This document shows, piece by piece, positions 1 through 8,338 of a stretch of DNA of 29,176 bases. The notes below the pieces were generated by a model. That model saw nothing but the letters and a program-made list of their open reading frames with translations. It did not search any database and was not told the origin of the DNA. A program made the translations under genes and the position numbers. The first letter of the stretch is position 1. Every line of letters starts with the position of its first letter. The stretch is from DATMTS01 sp035564555 (GTDB lineage: Bacteria > Actinomycetota > Actinomycetes > Actinomycetales > Microbacteriaceae): positions 1 through 29,176 of the forward strand of contig DATMTS010000066.1 of assembly GCA_035564555.1 (NCBI GenBank), written 5' to 3'.

Positions 1-109
1 CTCGCCGGGCCGCGCCCGCTCGGCCGCGCCCGTCATGCCCATGGCCATCGGGCCGCGTTCGCCGGCTGCGCCCGCTCCGCCATTTCTCGCGCTCGGATTG
101 CGCAAATTG

Positions 110-180
110 CAGGAGAAAATCGCGACACACCGCGCCGCGCGGACCCGCGCACGGCGCGTCCCGAAAATCTCCTGCAATCG
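110..180. repeat. 71-bp palindromic dispersed element, copy 1
   Basis: An 11-bp perfect inverted repeat (ATTGCAGGAGA, 106-116, against 168-178) closes a long imperfect hairpin. Inside it are an unpaired A-rich symmetric bulge, a second paired arm (121-128 against 156-163) and an apical hairpin (GCGCG/CGCGC, 137-141 and 146-150). A second copy of exactly the same length lies at 10260-10330 in the same orientation. The last 28 bp of the two copies (153-180 and 10303-10330) are identical, the first 28 bp match at 24 positions, and the middle differs. I do not recognise it as a named family. It could be a REP/MITE-like element or an RNA hairpin. Confidence 0.75.
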
Positions 181-183
181 ATA

Positions 184-358
184 GCGGGCCAAGCCGGGTC
201 ATCGGGTCACCGGGCCAAGCCGGGTCATCGGGTCACCGGGTCAGCCGGGTCATCGGGTCACGGGGCCACCCGGTCACCGGGTCAGCCGGGCCACCGGGTC
301 AGCCGGGTCAGCCGGGCCACCGGGTCAGCCGGGCGGGTCACCGGGCCGAGCCGGGAAC
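184..358. repeat. Degenerate 8-9 bp tandem repeat (CCGGGTCA-type)
   Basis: Roughly twenty imperfect copies of an 8-9 bp unit (CCGGGTCA, TCGGGTCA, GCCGGGCCA) run head to tail, with a higher-order repeat of about 25 bp at the left end. The tract begins four bases after the palindromic element and ends about 100 bp before the stop of the TetR gene. It has no credible coding frame. Such a tract can vary in copy number by slippage. Confidence 0.8.
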
Positions 359-455
359 CGGGTCCCGATCCGCGCCGGCGCGGTACGTGAGCCGGTGGCG
401 AGGAGACGACGTGCGGATCCGGGACGGGCGCTCGTCCGGCCTCGGGCCAGACCCG

Positions 456-1190
456 TCAGGAGACCGAGGCGCTCCAGACGGCTTCCGTCAGCCGTGCGGC
501 ATCGGCTCGGGCGCGCGCGATCTCGGAGGTGTCGAGACCGACGGTTCGCAGGCACGTGGCGGCGATCAGGCCGTCGTCGTGCTCGGTTGCGCCGCCTTCG
601 CGGCGCAATTGGATGATCACCTCGGCGATGTGGATGAGCAGCATGCCCAGGCGCCGTTCGTCGATCGTCTGGACCGCGTCAGCACGGGCGGCCGCACGGC
701 CGAGCCGCGCATACGCCGCGCTCAGCCGGATCCGTTCCTCGCGGAATCCGTCGAACCGGGCATCCTGCACTTCGGGGTGGAGGTAGAGGGTGCCGATGTT
801 GTGCGGACTCCGCCGCAGAGTGGCAGCATCCACGCTCGCGAGGGCGTACAGGGCGGCGGCGGCGGTCGCAGCGTCGACGACACCTGCCTCGATGCCCGCC
901 ACGAAGTCGTTCGAGGGGCGAACCGAATCGTTCAGCAGTTCGACCAGGATCTCGTCTTTGCCGGCGAAGTGATAGTAGAGCGACTGCTGACGGATGCCGA
1001 CCCGATCGGCGATCGCGCGGGTGGAGGTCGCGGAGAAACCGAACTCCACGAACAGGGCGGCGGCCGCGTCGAGGATCTGCTCGCGTCCCGAGCGCTGCGA
1101 CGGCCCGCCTTCCGTGCTCACCCGGGGACGCCCGGGCCGATTCGCGCTGAGATTCGACGAACTCATATCAACGATTTTCGCATCCGCCAC
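456..1190 (-). CDS. TetR-family regulator, AmtR-like, of the urea/guanidine operon
   Basis: The 244-aa protein has a typical TetR N-terminal DNA-binding domain. The helix-turn-helix spans about residues 52-77, with the segment ADRVGIRQQSLYYHFAGKDE. A variable all-helical ligand or dimerisation domain follows. The GTG start at 1190 is chosen because a strong SD (GGAGGAGG, complement of 1197-1204) sits six bases upstream; an in-frame ATG at 1166 is the alternative. The gene is last in the catabolic operon, 27 bp after the allophanate hydrolase stop. It probably represses this operon through the palindrome at 9968-9985, whose CTGTC-N4-GACAG core equals the motif described for Mycobacterium smegmatis AmtR, a repressor of a urea-degradation operon. 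The family is certain from sequence. The AmtR-like role is inferred from operon content plus operator. Confidence 0.85.
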   Translation of the reverse strand: MADAKIVDMSSSNLSANRPGRPRVSTEGGPSQRSGREQILDAAAALFVEFGFSATSTRAIADRVGIRQQSLYYHFAGKDEILVELLNDSVRPSNDFVAGIEAGVVDAATAAAALYALASVDAATLRRSPHNIGTLYLHPEVQDARFDGFREERIRLSAAYARLGRAAARADAVQTIDERRLGMLLIHIAEVIIQLRREGGATEHDDGLIAATCLRTVGLDTSEIARARADAARLTEAVWSASVS

Positions 1191-1217
1191 CGCTCGCCTC
1201 CTCCGCCACCGCGCGCC

Positions 1218-2957
1218 TCATGCTGTGACCGCGCGCCTCATGCCGTGTCCGTCGCCTGCTGCCGCGACCGTCGCCTGCTGCCAGGCGAGCCAGCCGCCGT
1301 GCGCGCTGATGTCCTCGGCTCCGACGGTGGCGACCTCTTCGCACAGGAACCCGGACACGCTTCGCCCGTCGGCGAGCGAAACGCTTCCGATGGTCATCGG
1401 CGCGGGCAGCTCGGCGACGAAACGTCCGAACCCGGCAGCGGGCAGCGACCACAGCTCACCGCGGATCGAGACTCCATCACCCGGGACGCGCAGCAGTCCC
1501 GGTTTGGCCGGTGTCGTGTTCAGGGCGTAAAGCCGATAGTCGGCCGACGTCGCCACCGTCGCACGCAGCGTTGCGCCGGCCGATACCAGCTGATGATTGA
1601 GCGGCTGCCCGGTGAGATGCGCCCCGACGACGAGCAGCTCGACGGCGGGATCGAGGAGCAGTTCGGCGATCCGCGCGATCGCGCCGTCGTGGAACGCCTG
1701 CGCGGTCAACATGACCCCGAACGGCAGACCGTCCACGGTGCCGGCCGGAACAGCGAGCGAGCACATGTCGAGCAGGTTCGCGAAATTGGTGAAGCGGCCC
1801 ATCCGGCTGTTGCCGCCGATCGGGTCGGCCGCGATCTCCGCGAGGGTCGGATGCCAGGTGGTGGTGGGGGTGAGGAGGGCGTCGCAGCCGGCCAGCGCAT
1901 CCCGTCCCCGGCCCGCGAGGGACTCGAGCCGCGCGGCATCCCGAAACAGCTCGACGGCGGTGCGGTTCGCCCCGCCGAGGATGATCCCGGCGACCGATGG
2001 GTCGAGTTCGGCCCCGATGCTGTCCCTGTGATCCCGGATGTGGTCTCCGACGGCGCTGAACCGTTCCGCGACGAACGCGCCGTCGTAGAGCAGCGCGGCG
2101 GCGGCGAGCAGAGGGGTGACGTCCACTCGCACGATCTCCGCGCCGGAGGCGGCCAGCCGACCGACGACCGTTTCGAAGGCCTCGGCCCAGCCCTCCGACA
2201 GCCCGGACAGGTGCTCCGCGGTGGGTACGGCGACCCGGGGTCGGGGTGCGATCGTGATACGCGCGAGGGCGGATGCCTCGGCCTCGGTTCGCGCCAGCGG
2301 ATCGAGGCCGTCGTCGCCGGAGAGCAGCTCTGCGGCACGGCGCGCGAGCCGGAGTTCTCGCGCGAAGACCGTGACGCAGTCCAGGCTCCGGCATGCCGGT
2401 ACGACGCCCGTCGCGGGGATCAGGCCCCTGGTCGGTTTGACCCCGACGATGCCGTTGAGCGCCGCCGGCACCCGGCCGGATCCTGCCGTATCGGTTCCGA
2501 GGGCGAGGTCCACCATCCCGAGCGCGACGGCGACCGCCGAACCCGAACTGGAGCCACCGGAGATCCTCTGCGGGTCCCACGCGTTCCTGACGGCGCCGTA
2601 CGGGCTGCGGGTTCCGACGAGGCCCGTGGCGAACTGGTCGAGGTTGGTCTTGCCGATCACGATCGCGCCGGCCGCGCGCAGCCGCGCCACCGCGGTCGCG
2701 TCGGCGCTCGGCCGGTAGGCGAACGTGGGCGCTGCCGCGGTCGTCGGCAACCCGTGCACGTCGATGTTGTCCTTCACCGCGGCGATCACTCCGGCCAGCG
2801 GCAGAGCCTCGCCGGCCGCGATCCGGGCCTCTATCGCTTCGGCGTCCCCGACCGAGTCGGCTTCGTCTCGAACCGTGATCCACACCTCGGGCCGATCCGC
2901 TTCCCGAATGCGCGCATACGCCTGTCGCACGCGCGCCACAACGCTCGCGCCTGCCAT
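1218..2957 (-). CDS. atzF: Allophanate hydrolase (AtzF/DUR1-type)
   Basis: This 579-aa cytoplasmic enzyme hydrolyses allophanate (N-carboxyurea) to ammonia and CO2. Residues 1 to about 450 form an amidase-signature domain. The catalytic Lys62 (in AAVKDN), the Ser-rich loop GGSSSGS (about 134-140, containing the cis-Ser) and the nucleophile Ser160 (in TAGSGR) are all visible. About the last 125 residues, from VGAHLTGQPLN onward, match the small C-terminal domain specific to allophanate hydrolases. The length fits the roughly 600-aa bacterial family. The ATG overlaps the TGA of the upstream carboxylase by one base (TGATG), so translation is probably coupled. The product of the upstream carboxylase, directly or after deimination by the DUF1989 pair, is its substrate. 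Confidence 0.93.
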   Translation of the reverse strand: MAGASVVARVRQAYARIREADRPEVWITVRDEADSVGDAEAIEARIAAGEALPLAGVIAAVKDNIDVHGLPTTAAAPTFAYRPSADATAVARLRAAGAIVIGKTNLDQFATGLVGTRSPYGAVRNAWDPQRISGGSSSGSAVAVALGMVDLALGTDTAGSGRVPAALNGIVGVKPTRGLIPATGVVPACRSLDCVTVFARELRLARRAAELLSGDDGLDPLARTEAEASALARITIAPRPRVAVPTAEHLSGLSEGWAEAFETVVGRLAASGAEIVRVDVTPLLAAAALLYDGAFVAERFSAVGDHIRDHRDSIGAELDPSVAGIILGGANRTAVELFRDAARLESLAGRGRDALAGCDALLTPTTTWHPTLAEIAADPIGGNSRMGRFTNFANLLDMCSLAVPAGTVDGLPFGVMLTAQAFHDGAIARIAELLLDPAVELLVVGAHLTGQPLNHQLVSAGATLRATVATSADYRLYALNTTPAKPGLLRVPGDGVSIRGELWSLPAAGFGRFVAELPAPMTIGSVSLADGRSVSGFLCEEVATVGAEDISAHGGWLAWQQATVAAAGDGHGMRRAVTA

Positions 2958-5900
2958 CAGTGGGCTCCGATCGAGACGAGCAACTGCCCGGGTGACACCT
3001 GATCGCCGACCGAGGTGTACACACCGGCGACCACGCCTCCGACCGGAGCGGTGACCGCCGATTCCATCTTCATGGCCTCCAACGCCATCAGCTTGTCGCC
3101 CGCCGCGACGACGGAACCCGGCGCGACGGAGACCTGCCACACCGTCGAGGTGAAGGGCGCAGCGACGGTCACGCTGCCCTCCGGAACGACGATCTCCTCT
3201 GCGGAGGGCGCGACTTTGGCCTCCTGTTGCCGGTCGAACTCGCCGGAGGCGCGCCAACGGTCCTTCTCGGCGCCGAACGCGGCCGCCTGACGCGCGCGGA
3301 ACTCGCCGATCGAGCGCGCATTGTCGGTCAGGAACCGTTCGTGGTCGGCGATCGCGAATGTGCCGTCATGTGTCTCGAAGTCCCCGCGCCCGGCATCCGT
3401 CTCGGCACGCAGCTCCAGCAACTCCTCCGCCGAGACCGGATACCACTGGATCCGATCGAAGAACCGTAGCGCCCACGGGTTCTCGGTGAACAGGCCGCCG
3501 CGGCGGAAGCGGTTCCAGATCTGCACGGTGCGTCCGACGAACTGGTAGCCGCCAGGGCCTTCCATCCCGTAGATGCACAGATAGGCGCCGCCGATGCCGA
3601 CGGAGTTCTCTGCCGTCCAGGTGCGCGCCGGGTTGTACTTGGTGGTGACCAGGCGGTGTCGTGGATCCAGTGGAGTGGCCACGGGCGCGCCGAGGTAGAC
3701 ATCACCGAGGCCGAGCACCAGGTAGCTGGCATCGAACACCGTTCGGTACACGTCGTCGACGGAGTCGAGTCCGTTGACGCGCCGGATGAACTCGATGTTC
3801 GACGGCGTCCACGGTGCGTCGTTTCGCACACCGTTCATGTAGCGCTCGATGGCGAGGTGCGTCGCCGGGTCATCCCACGACAGCGGCAGTCGCACCGTGC
3901 GCGAGGGAACGACGAGCTCCTGGGTCGGTGGGATCTCCGACTCGAGTTCGCGCAGCAACGCGGCGAGAGCGGTGGGCTTCAGGATGCTCGAATCGGTATG
4001 GATCTGCAGCGACCGGATGCCGGGGGTCAGCTCGAGCACGCCGCGTGGCGCGTGGTCTCTCATCGCCGTCATCAACGCGTGCACCCGCATCCGCAGCCCC
4101 AGGTCGAGTTCGAGGTCGCCGTACTCCACCAGCAGGTTGTCGTCGCCGTCTCGCCGGTACGTCACCGAGGGGCGATCGTCGGTCGGAGCCAGGCGAAGGA
4201 TGACTCCGTCGTCGCCGTCGCCGGCGCCGCCGACGAGCGTCGGCGAGGCGCGCTTCTCGAGCAGCGATGCGGCGTCCGCTTCTCGTACCGGGACGAATCG
4301 AACGGTGTCGCCCGGGCGCAGCTGCCCGACCTTCCACAACTCGCCGCTGGCGACGACCGCCGGGCAGACGAATCCACCGAGGGAGGGACCGTCCGGTCCC
4401 AGGATGATGGGCGTGTCGCCGGTGAAGTCGATCGCGCCGATCGCGTACGGGTTGTCGTGGATGTTCGAGGGGTGCAGTCCGGCCTCGCCGCCGTCGCTGC
4501 GCGCCCACTCCGGTTGCGGACCGGTGAGGCGAACGCCGGTGCGCGCCGAGTTGTGGTGCACCTCGTAGTCACTGGCGTAGAACGTGTCCATGTCCTTCCG
4601 GGTGAAGAATTCCGGCGCGGCGTGCGGCCCTTCCGTGACGCCGATGCGCCAGGCCGAGGTCAGAGCGGGGCGTCGATCGGTCGGCGTCGGGCCTCCGATC
4701 CGGCCCAGCCGGGCTCCGTCGGGCAGCGCCGGATGCGGTGCGTCGGAATCGGGCGAACCCGGTCGCAGCACGTCTCCGGGCATGAGCGCACGGCCCGCAT
4801 GCCCACCGAATCCGCCGAGCGTGAACGTCGAAGCGCTGCCCAGATAGAGGGGCACGTCGATACCGCCTCGGACGGCCAGATAGCTGCGCAGGCCGGGCCC
4901 GGGCATGGCGCCCAACGCCAGCGTGGACCCCGCAGCCACCTCGATCGGCTTCCAGAGCGCCACGGGTTCACCATCGAGGTTGGCCGGGATCGCGGCACCC
5001 GTCACTGCCACAAGGGCAGGCGCGGTGAATCGTAGGGTGGGACCGGTGGCCGTGAACTCAAGCGCGGGGGCGCCGGGCGGATTGCCCACGGCGAGGTTCG
5101 CTTCGGTCAGTGAGACGGCATCCATCGGGCCGCTCGGCGGCACGCCGACCTGCCAGTAGCCGACCCGGCCCGGCAGATCCTGCACGGTCGTCATGGCGCC
5201 CGCGTCGATGACCTCGATCCGCGGCTCGGGGTCGCAAGTGGCATCGAGAGTGGAGGTGGAATGCGTGGCGGCGCGCAGCGGCACATCGTCGACGAGTGAC
5301 CGCAACAGCCCCAGGTTGGTGACCACGCCGTCGACACGGCTGGTGTTCAGTCCTTCGCGCAGCAAGTCCAGCGCGTCATCGCGGTTGGGCCCACTCGCGA
5401 TCACCTTGGCGAGCATCGGATCGTAGTACGGCGAGACCTCCAGCCCGGTTTCGATCCAGCCGTCGACGCGGATGCCTCCGCGTTCAGGTGCGCCGGAGCC
5501 GGGGAACACCGCCTGCGTCACCAGGCCGGAACTGGGCATCCCGTTGTTCGACGGGTCCTCGGCGTAGACACGGGCCTCGAACGCGCACCCCGACGGGGTG
5601 AACGGCACCGTGAACAGGTCAGGTTCGAGAGCTGCTGCGCCATCGCGGGCGAGCCGCAGCATGAGCTCCACCAGGTCGACGCCGTAGACCTCCTCGGTGA
5701 CTGGATGCTCCACCTGAAGTCGCGTGTTGACCTCGAGGAATGCGGCTTCCTCGCGGATCGGGTCGTAGACGAACTCGACGGTTCCGGCGGAACGATAGTG
5801 CACCGAGGCGGCCAGCGCCTGGGCAGACTCGTGGAGGCGCGTACGGACGGCGCGCGGAAGGGCCGGCGCCGGCGCCTCTTCGATGACCTTCTGGTTGCGG

Positions 5901-6601
5901 CGCTGCAGAGAGCAATCGCGGTCGCCGATCACGGCCACGCGTCCGTCTCCCGCTCCGAACAACTGCACTTCGACGTGTCGGGCCGGCCGCACGAGACGTT
6001 CGAGGAAGACGCCGCCCGAACCGAAGTTCTTCTCACCGAGGCGTGCGACGCGATCGAACGCGTCCCGCACCTGATTCGCGGTGCTGCACGCCTGCATGCC
6101 GATGCCGCCTCCACCGCCCGTCGCCTTCAGCATGACGGGCAGGCCGATTCGCTCGGCCTCGGCGACCGCCTGATCGGCGCTCTCGAGCAGGCCCGTGCCG
6201 GCAAGCAGGGGAACCCCGGCCAGCGAGGCGAGCTCACGCGCCGTGTGCTTCTCGCCGAAGGCGGCGATCTGCTCGACCGTCGGGCCGATGAACGCGATGC
6301 CCTGCGCATCCACTCGGCGCGCGAACTCCAGGTTCTCGGAGAGGAAGCCGTATCCGGGGTGGATCGCACCGGCACCGAAGCGGGCAGCGGCATCCAGAAG
6401 GGCGTCCACGTCGAGGTATGACTCGCGCGCGGGCGCCGGCCCCAGTCGCACGGCGTGGTCCGCTTCGCGAACGTGGGCAGCGGCGCGATCGGCGTCGGAG
6501 TACACCGCGACGGTGCGCAGGCCCAGTCGCGAGGCGCTGCGAATGATCCGGCGGGCGATCTCGCCGCGGTTCGCGATCAGAAGGGTGTCGAAGGCGTTCA
6601 T
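2957..6601 (-). CDS. Biotin-dependent urea carboxylase or guanidine carboxylase
   Basis: The 1214-aa cytoplasmic enzyme carboxylates urea or guanidine using ATP, bicarbonate and covalently bound biotin. Domains in order: biotin carboxylase (1 to about 450, opening TLLIANRGEIA, with ATP-grasp glycine loop GGGGGIGM near 160-167); carboxyltransferase built from a KipA/AHS2-like part (from about 460) and a KipI/AHS1-like part (about 810-1050, with GGAYLCIYGMEGPGGYQ); and a biotin carrier domain with EAMKMES, biotinyl-Lys at about 1177. The size matches bacterial urea carboxylases. The ATG at 6601 overlaps the upstream TGA in an ATGA junction. Two adjacent DUF1989 genes are the context in which such enzymes have been shown to prefer guanidine, so guanidine carboxylase is at least as likely as urea carboxylase. 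I could not assign the substrate-selecting residue. Confidence 0.93.
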   Translation of the reverse strand: MNAFDTLLIANRGEIARRIIRSASRLGLRTVAVYSDADRAAAHVREADHAVRLGPAPARESYLDVDALLDAAARFGAGAIHPGYGFLSENLEFARRVDAQGIAFIGPTVEQIAAFGEKHTARELASLAGVPLLAGTGLLESADQAVAEAERIGLPVMLKATGGGGGIGMQACSTANQVRDAFDRVARLGEKNFGSGGVFLERLVRPARHVEVQLFGAGDGRVAVIGDRDCSLQRRNQKVIEEAPAPALPRAVRTRLHESAQALAASVHYRSAGTVEFVYDPIREEAAFLEVNTRLQVEHPVTEEVYGVDLVELMLRLARDGAAALEPDLFTVPFTPSGCAFEARVYAEDPSNNGMPSSGLVTQAVFPGSGAPERGGIRVDGWIETGLEVSPYYDPMLAKVIASGPNRDDALDLLREGLNTSRVDGVVTNLGLLRSLVDDVPLRAATHSTSTLDATCDPEPRIEVIDAGAMTTVQDLPGRVGYWQVGVPPSGPMDAVSLTEANLAVGNPPGAPALEFTATGPTLRFTAPALVAVTGAAIPANLDGEPVALWKPIEVAAGSTLALGAMPGPGLRSYLAVRGGIDVPLYLGSASTFTLGGFGGHAGRALMPGDVLRPGSPDSDAPHPALPDGARLGRIGGPTPTDRRPALTSAWRIGVTEGPHAAPEFFTRKDMDTFYASDYEVHHNSARTGVRLTGPQPEWARSDGGEAGLHPSNIHDNPYAIGAIDFTGDTPIILGPDGPSLGGFVCPAVVASGELWKVGQLRPGDTVRFVPVREADAASLLEKRASPTLVGGAGDGDDGVILRLAPTDDRPSVTYRRDGDDNLLVEYGDLELDLGLRMRVHALMTAMRDHAPRGVLELTPGIRSLQIHTDSSILKPTALAALLRELESEIPPTQELVVPSRTVRLPLSWDDPATHLAIERYMNGVRNDAPWTPSNIEFIRRVNGLDSVDDVYRTVFDASYLVLGLGDVYLGAPVATPLDPRHRLVTTKYNPARTWTAENSVGIGGAYLCIYGMEGPGGYQFVGRTVQIWNRFRRGGLFTENPWALRFFDRIQWYPVSAEELLELRAETDAGRGDFETHDGTFAIADHERFLTDNARSIGEFRARQAAAFGAEKDRWRASGEFDRQQEAKVAPSAEEIVVPEGSVTVAAPFTSTVWQVSVAPGSVVAAGDKLMALEAMKMESAVTAPVGGVVAGVYTSVGDQVSPGQLLVSIGAH

Positions 6602-7362
6602 GCTGCATCCGTCCGGGTGCTCGATGTGGGATCCGTGACGATCATGCGCAACGGGGTGCAGTTGAAGTCGTTGCACGGGTTGTTCATCTGCGGGCAGTTG
6701 GAGACGATCACGAGCACGTCGGTCTCGGCGCGGACGGCGACACGTTTGCCGGCAGCGGAGAGGCCGTCGACGATTCCCAGTGCTCCATCCGCCTCGACCG
6801 GCACGTTCATGAACCAATTCAGGTTCGAGACCAGGTCGCGCGCGCCGAGGCCGTGCCGGGCGGCTTCGGCGAGGAAGTTCTCCCGGCACGCGTGCTGGTG
6901 TTCGGTGTGCTGCCCGTAGCGCAGCGTGTTCGACTCCTTCGAACAGGCGCCGCCGATGGTGTCGTGGCGATCGATCTCGTCGTCCACGACGGTCATCAGC
7001 GCATGCCCCAGGTTGGAACGCAGCACCGAGTGCCGGCGGATGTAGGCGTTGCTCTGCCAGGCGAGCGTGTCGGGCACCGAATACCGTTCATCCGTGTCGG
7101 CGGCGTTGTAGATCAGACAGTCCGCCGACTGGTTGCCGCCGACATCGACGATCGTGAGCACCTGCCCGGCCCGTACGATCGCCGACCAGGGCGCCAGCGG
7201 CGGGACCGTCTCGTCGATGACGATCGCGCCGTCGTCGAGGGGGCCGGATGCGTCAAGCACTGTTCCGGGTCGAAAGGTCGCCGGGAGTGGAACGGTCGTC
7301 GCAAAGCGGGCTGCGCCCGTCGTCGTGATGGGAGTGCCGGTCGGGGTGGTCGTGCCGGTCAT
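6598..7362 (-). CDS. DUF1989 urea carboxylase-associated protein; likely carboxyguanidine deiminase subunit
   Basis: This 254-aa protein belongs to DUF1989 (urea amidolyase-associated proteins), pairs of which form the heteromeric carboxyguanidine deiminase CgdAB in guanidine-degrading bacteria. Visible marks are the GGNQSADCLIYNA segment (75-87), an HD...C motif (His133, Asp134, Cys140), a His-rich stretch QHTEHQHAC (151-159) and a Cys cluster NCPQMNNPCNDFNC (Cys223, 230, 235). These could provide a metal site or catalytic cysteines, which is inference. The ATG at 7362 overlaps the stop of the preceding DUF1989 gene (ATGA), and its own stop overlaps the carboxylase start, so the gene sits tightly between its presumed partner and the carboxylase. 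I cannot say which subunit (CgdA or CgdB) it corresponds to. Confidence 0.88.
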   Translation of the reverse strand: MTGTTTPTGTPITTTGAARFATTVPLPATFRPGTVLDASGPLDDGAIVIDETVPPLAPWSAIVRAGQVLTIVDVGGNQSADCLIYNAADTDERYSVPDTLAWQSNAYIRRHSVLRSNLGHALMTVVDDEIDRHDTIGGACSKESNTLRYGQHTEHQHACRENFLAEAARHGLGARDLVSNLNWFMNVPVEADGALGIVDGLSAAGKRVAVRAETDVLVIVSNCPQMNNPCNDFNCTPLRMIVTDPTSSTRTDAA

Positions 7363-8207
7363 AGTCCGCGTGCCTCCGCGTAGTCGATGGTGTTGAGGTA
7401 CGCCCGGTGTGCTTCCGGCGAGCGGGTGAATCGTTCGTCGAGCGCGCCGGTCGGCTCGCCGCGTCGAGCGTGCACATGCAGCGGTCCGACGCGGTAGTCG
7501 GCCGACGGGTCGAGGGGATGCGCGACGTTCGCGATGAGGATGAGCAGGGGAAGCTCGGCGACCAGTTCGACGTGAGTGCCGGGCCCGGCGGAGCCGACGA
7601 AGCTCAGGCCGCCGTCCGACTCGACGCGCACCCCCTGGAAGAACGAGATGCTCGGTGGCAGGTCGCGCCCGGTCATCCCGTGCTTGGCGGCGGCGAGCAC
7701 GAACAATGACCTGCCGGAAGGCGACGGCCCGTACGGGGCGTTCGATCCGTACTTGCGCAGCACGAACTCGTCCGTCGTCGTGCCGCAGAACGCGTCGTGG
7801 CTGCCCGAGGTGTCCGACGAGATCGTCGCCAGTGCGCGGCCCTCTCCCGACAGCAACGGATGCCCTGCGGCCAGATAGGCCTGCCAGGGGATCTTGACGG
7901 TGTCGGCCACATTCAGCCGTTCGCTGGTCTCCAGTGCGTTGTAGAGCAGAACGTGCGCGCACGCCGTGCCGGTCGGGTCGTCGAGCCGGATGCGGCTGCC
8001 GCGGGCGAGGACCTTGTGCGTGTAGCCGCCCGGTGCGAGCGTCTCCGCCCAGCTGAGCGAGTCGGCATCGATCCCGTGCGGCACGTGCGGCGAGGCCGCG
8101 GCCGGTCGATACGGGCGGAAGTCCGAGGTGCGGTCGGCCCGGGAACGGGCGTCGGCCCGCGATGCCAGCACCGAATCGGTTTGATGGACGTCGGCGGTCG
8201 AAGACAT
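7359..8207 (-). CDS. DUF1989 urea carboxylase-associated protein; second carboxyguanidine deiminase subunit
   Basis: A 282-aa DUF1989 paralogue of the next gene in the operon. It keeps the common core (HVLLYNALETSERLNVADT, 85-103) and the HD...C motif (His137, Asp138, Cys141 in SHDAFC). Where its partner has the C-terminal Cys cluster, it has NVAHPLDP (237-244) instead. It also carries an extra hydrophilic N-terminus of about 40 residues. The pair probably forms a heteromer that deiminates carboxyguanidine to allophanate. ATG 8207 is the first good start, but only a weak purine-rich SD precedes it. The 131-nt gap back to the permease gene is the longest inside the operon and is very GC-rich with potential hairpins, which could modulate downstream expression. 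Confidence 0.87.
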   Translation of the reverse strand: MSSTADVHQTDSVLASRADARSRADRTSDFRPYRPAAASPHVPHGIDADSLSWAETLAPGGYTHKVLARGSRIRLDDPTGTACAHVLLYNALETSERLNVADTVKIPWQAYLAAGHPLLSGEGRALATISSDTSGSHDAFCGTTTDEFVLRKYGSNAPYGPSPSGRSLFVLAAAKHGMTGRDLPPSISFFQGVRVESDGGLSFVGSAGPGTHVELVAELPLLILIANVAHPLDPSADYRVGPLHVHARRGEPTGALDERFTRSPEAHRAYLNTIDYAEARGL

Positions 8208-8338
8208 GGATGCTCTGCTCTCTGCTCGGTCGGAATCCCGGCGGTATCCGGATGGGTCGGGTCGGCCATGCGTCGGGGACGGACCCGGAGCCGCTGCCGG
8301 CGCGGAGCCGGAGCCGGCGCGGGCGCCGGACCCAGCGC

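Larger units (their letters stand above)
1..455. other. Non-coding left flank with a palindromic element and tandem repeats
   Basis: I see no convincing gene here. Open frames are short, rich in Arg and Pro, and have no family resemblance. The stretch holds a 71-bp palindromic element (110-180), an 8-9 bp tandem-repeat tract (184-358) and the sequence just downstream of the TetR gene stop at 456. No clear rho-independent terminator with a T-run is visible after that stop. Confidence 0.6.

Noticed and set aside
184..381. Possible CRISPR array because of regular short repeats
   Set aside because: The units are only 8-9 bp with no unique spacers, so these are simple tandem repeats.
325..555. 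Small minus-strand ORF running out of the TetR gene into the repeat tract
   Set aside because: Arg/Pro-rich, no SD, and it overlaps the TetR 3' end in another frame and the tandem repeat.
387..3002. 871-codon open frame on the plus strand opposite the TetR and allophanate hydrolase genes
   Set aside because: Arg/Gly/Asp-rich composition with no domain, and it is antisense to two well-supported genes. It is a high-GC shadow frame.
3656..5035. 459-codon plus-strand open frame opposite the carboxylase
   Set aside because: Low-complexity Arg/Val-rich translation antisense to conserved carboxyltransferase domains; no recognisable family.
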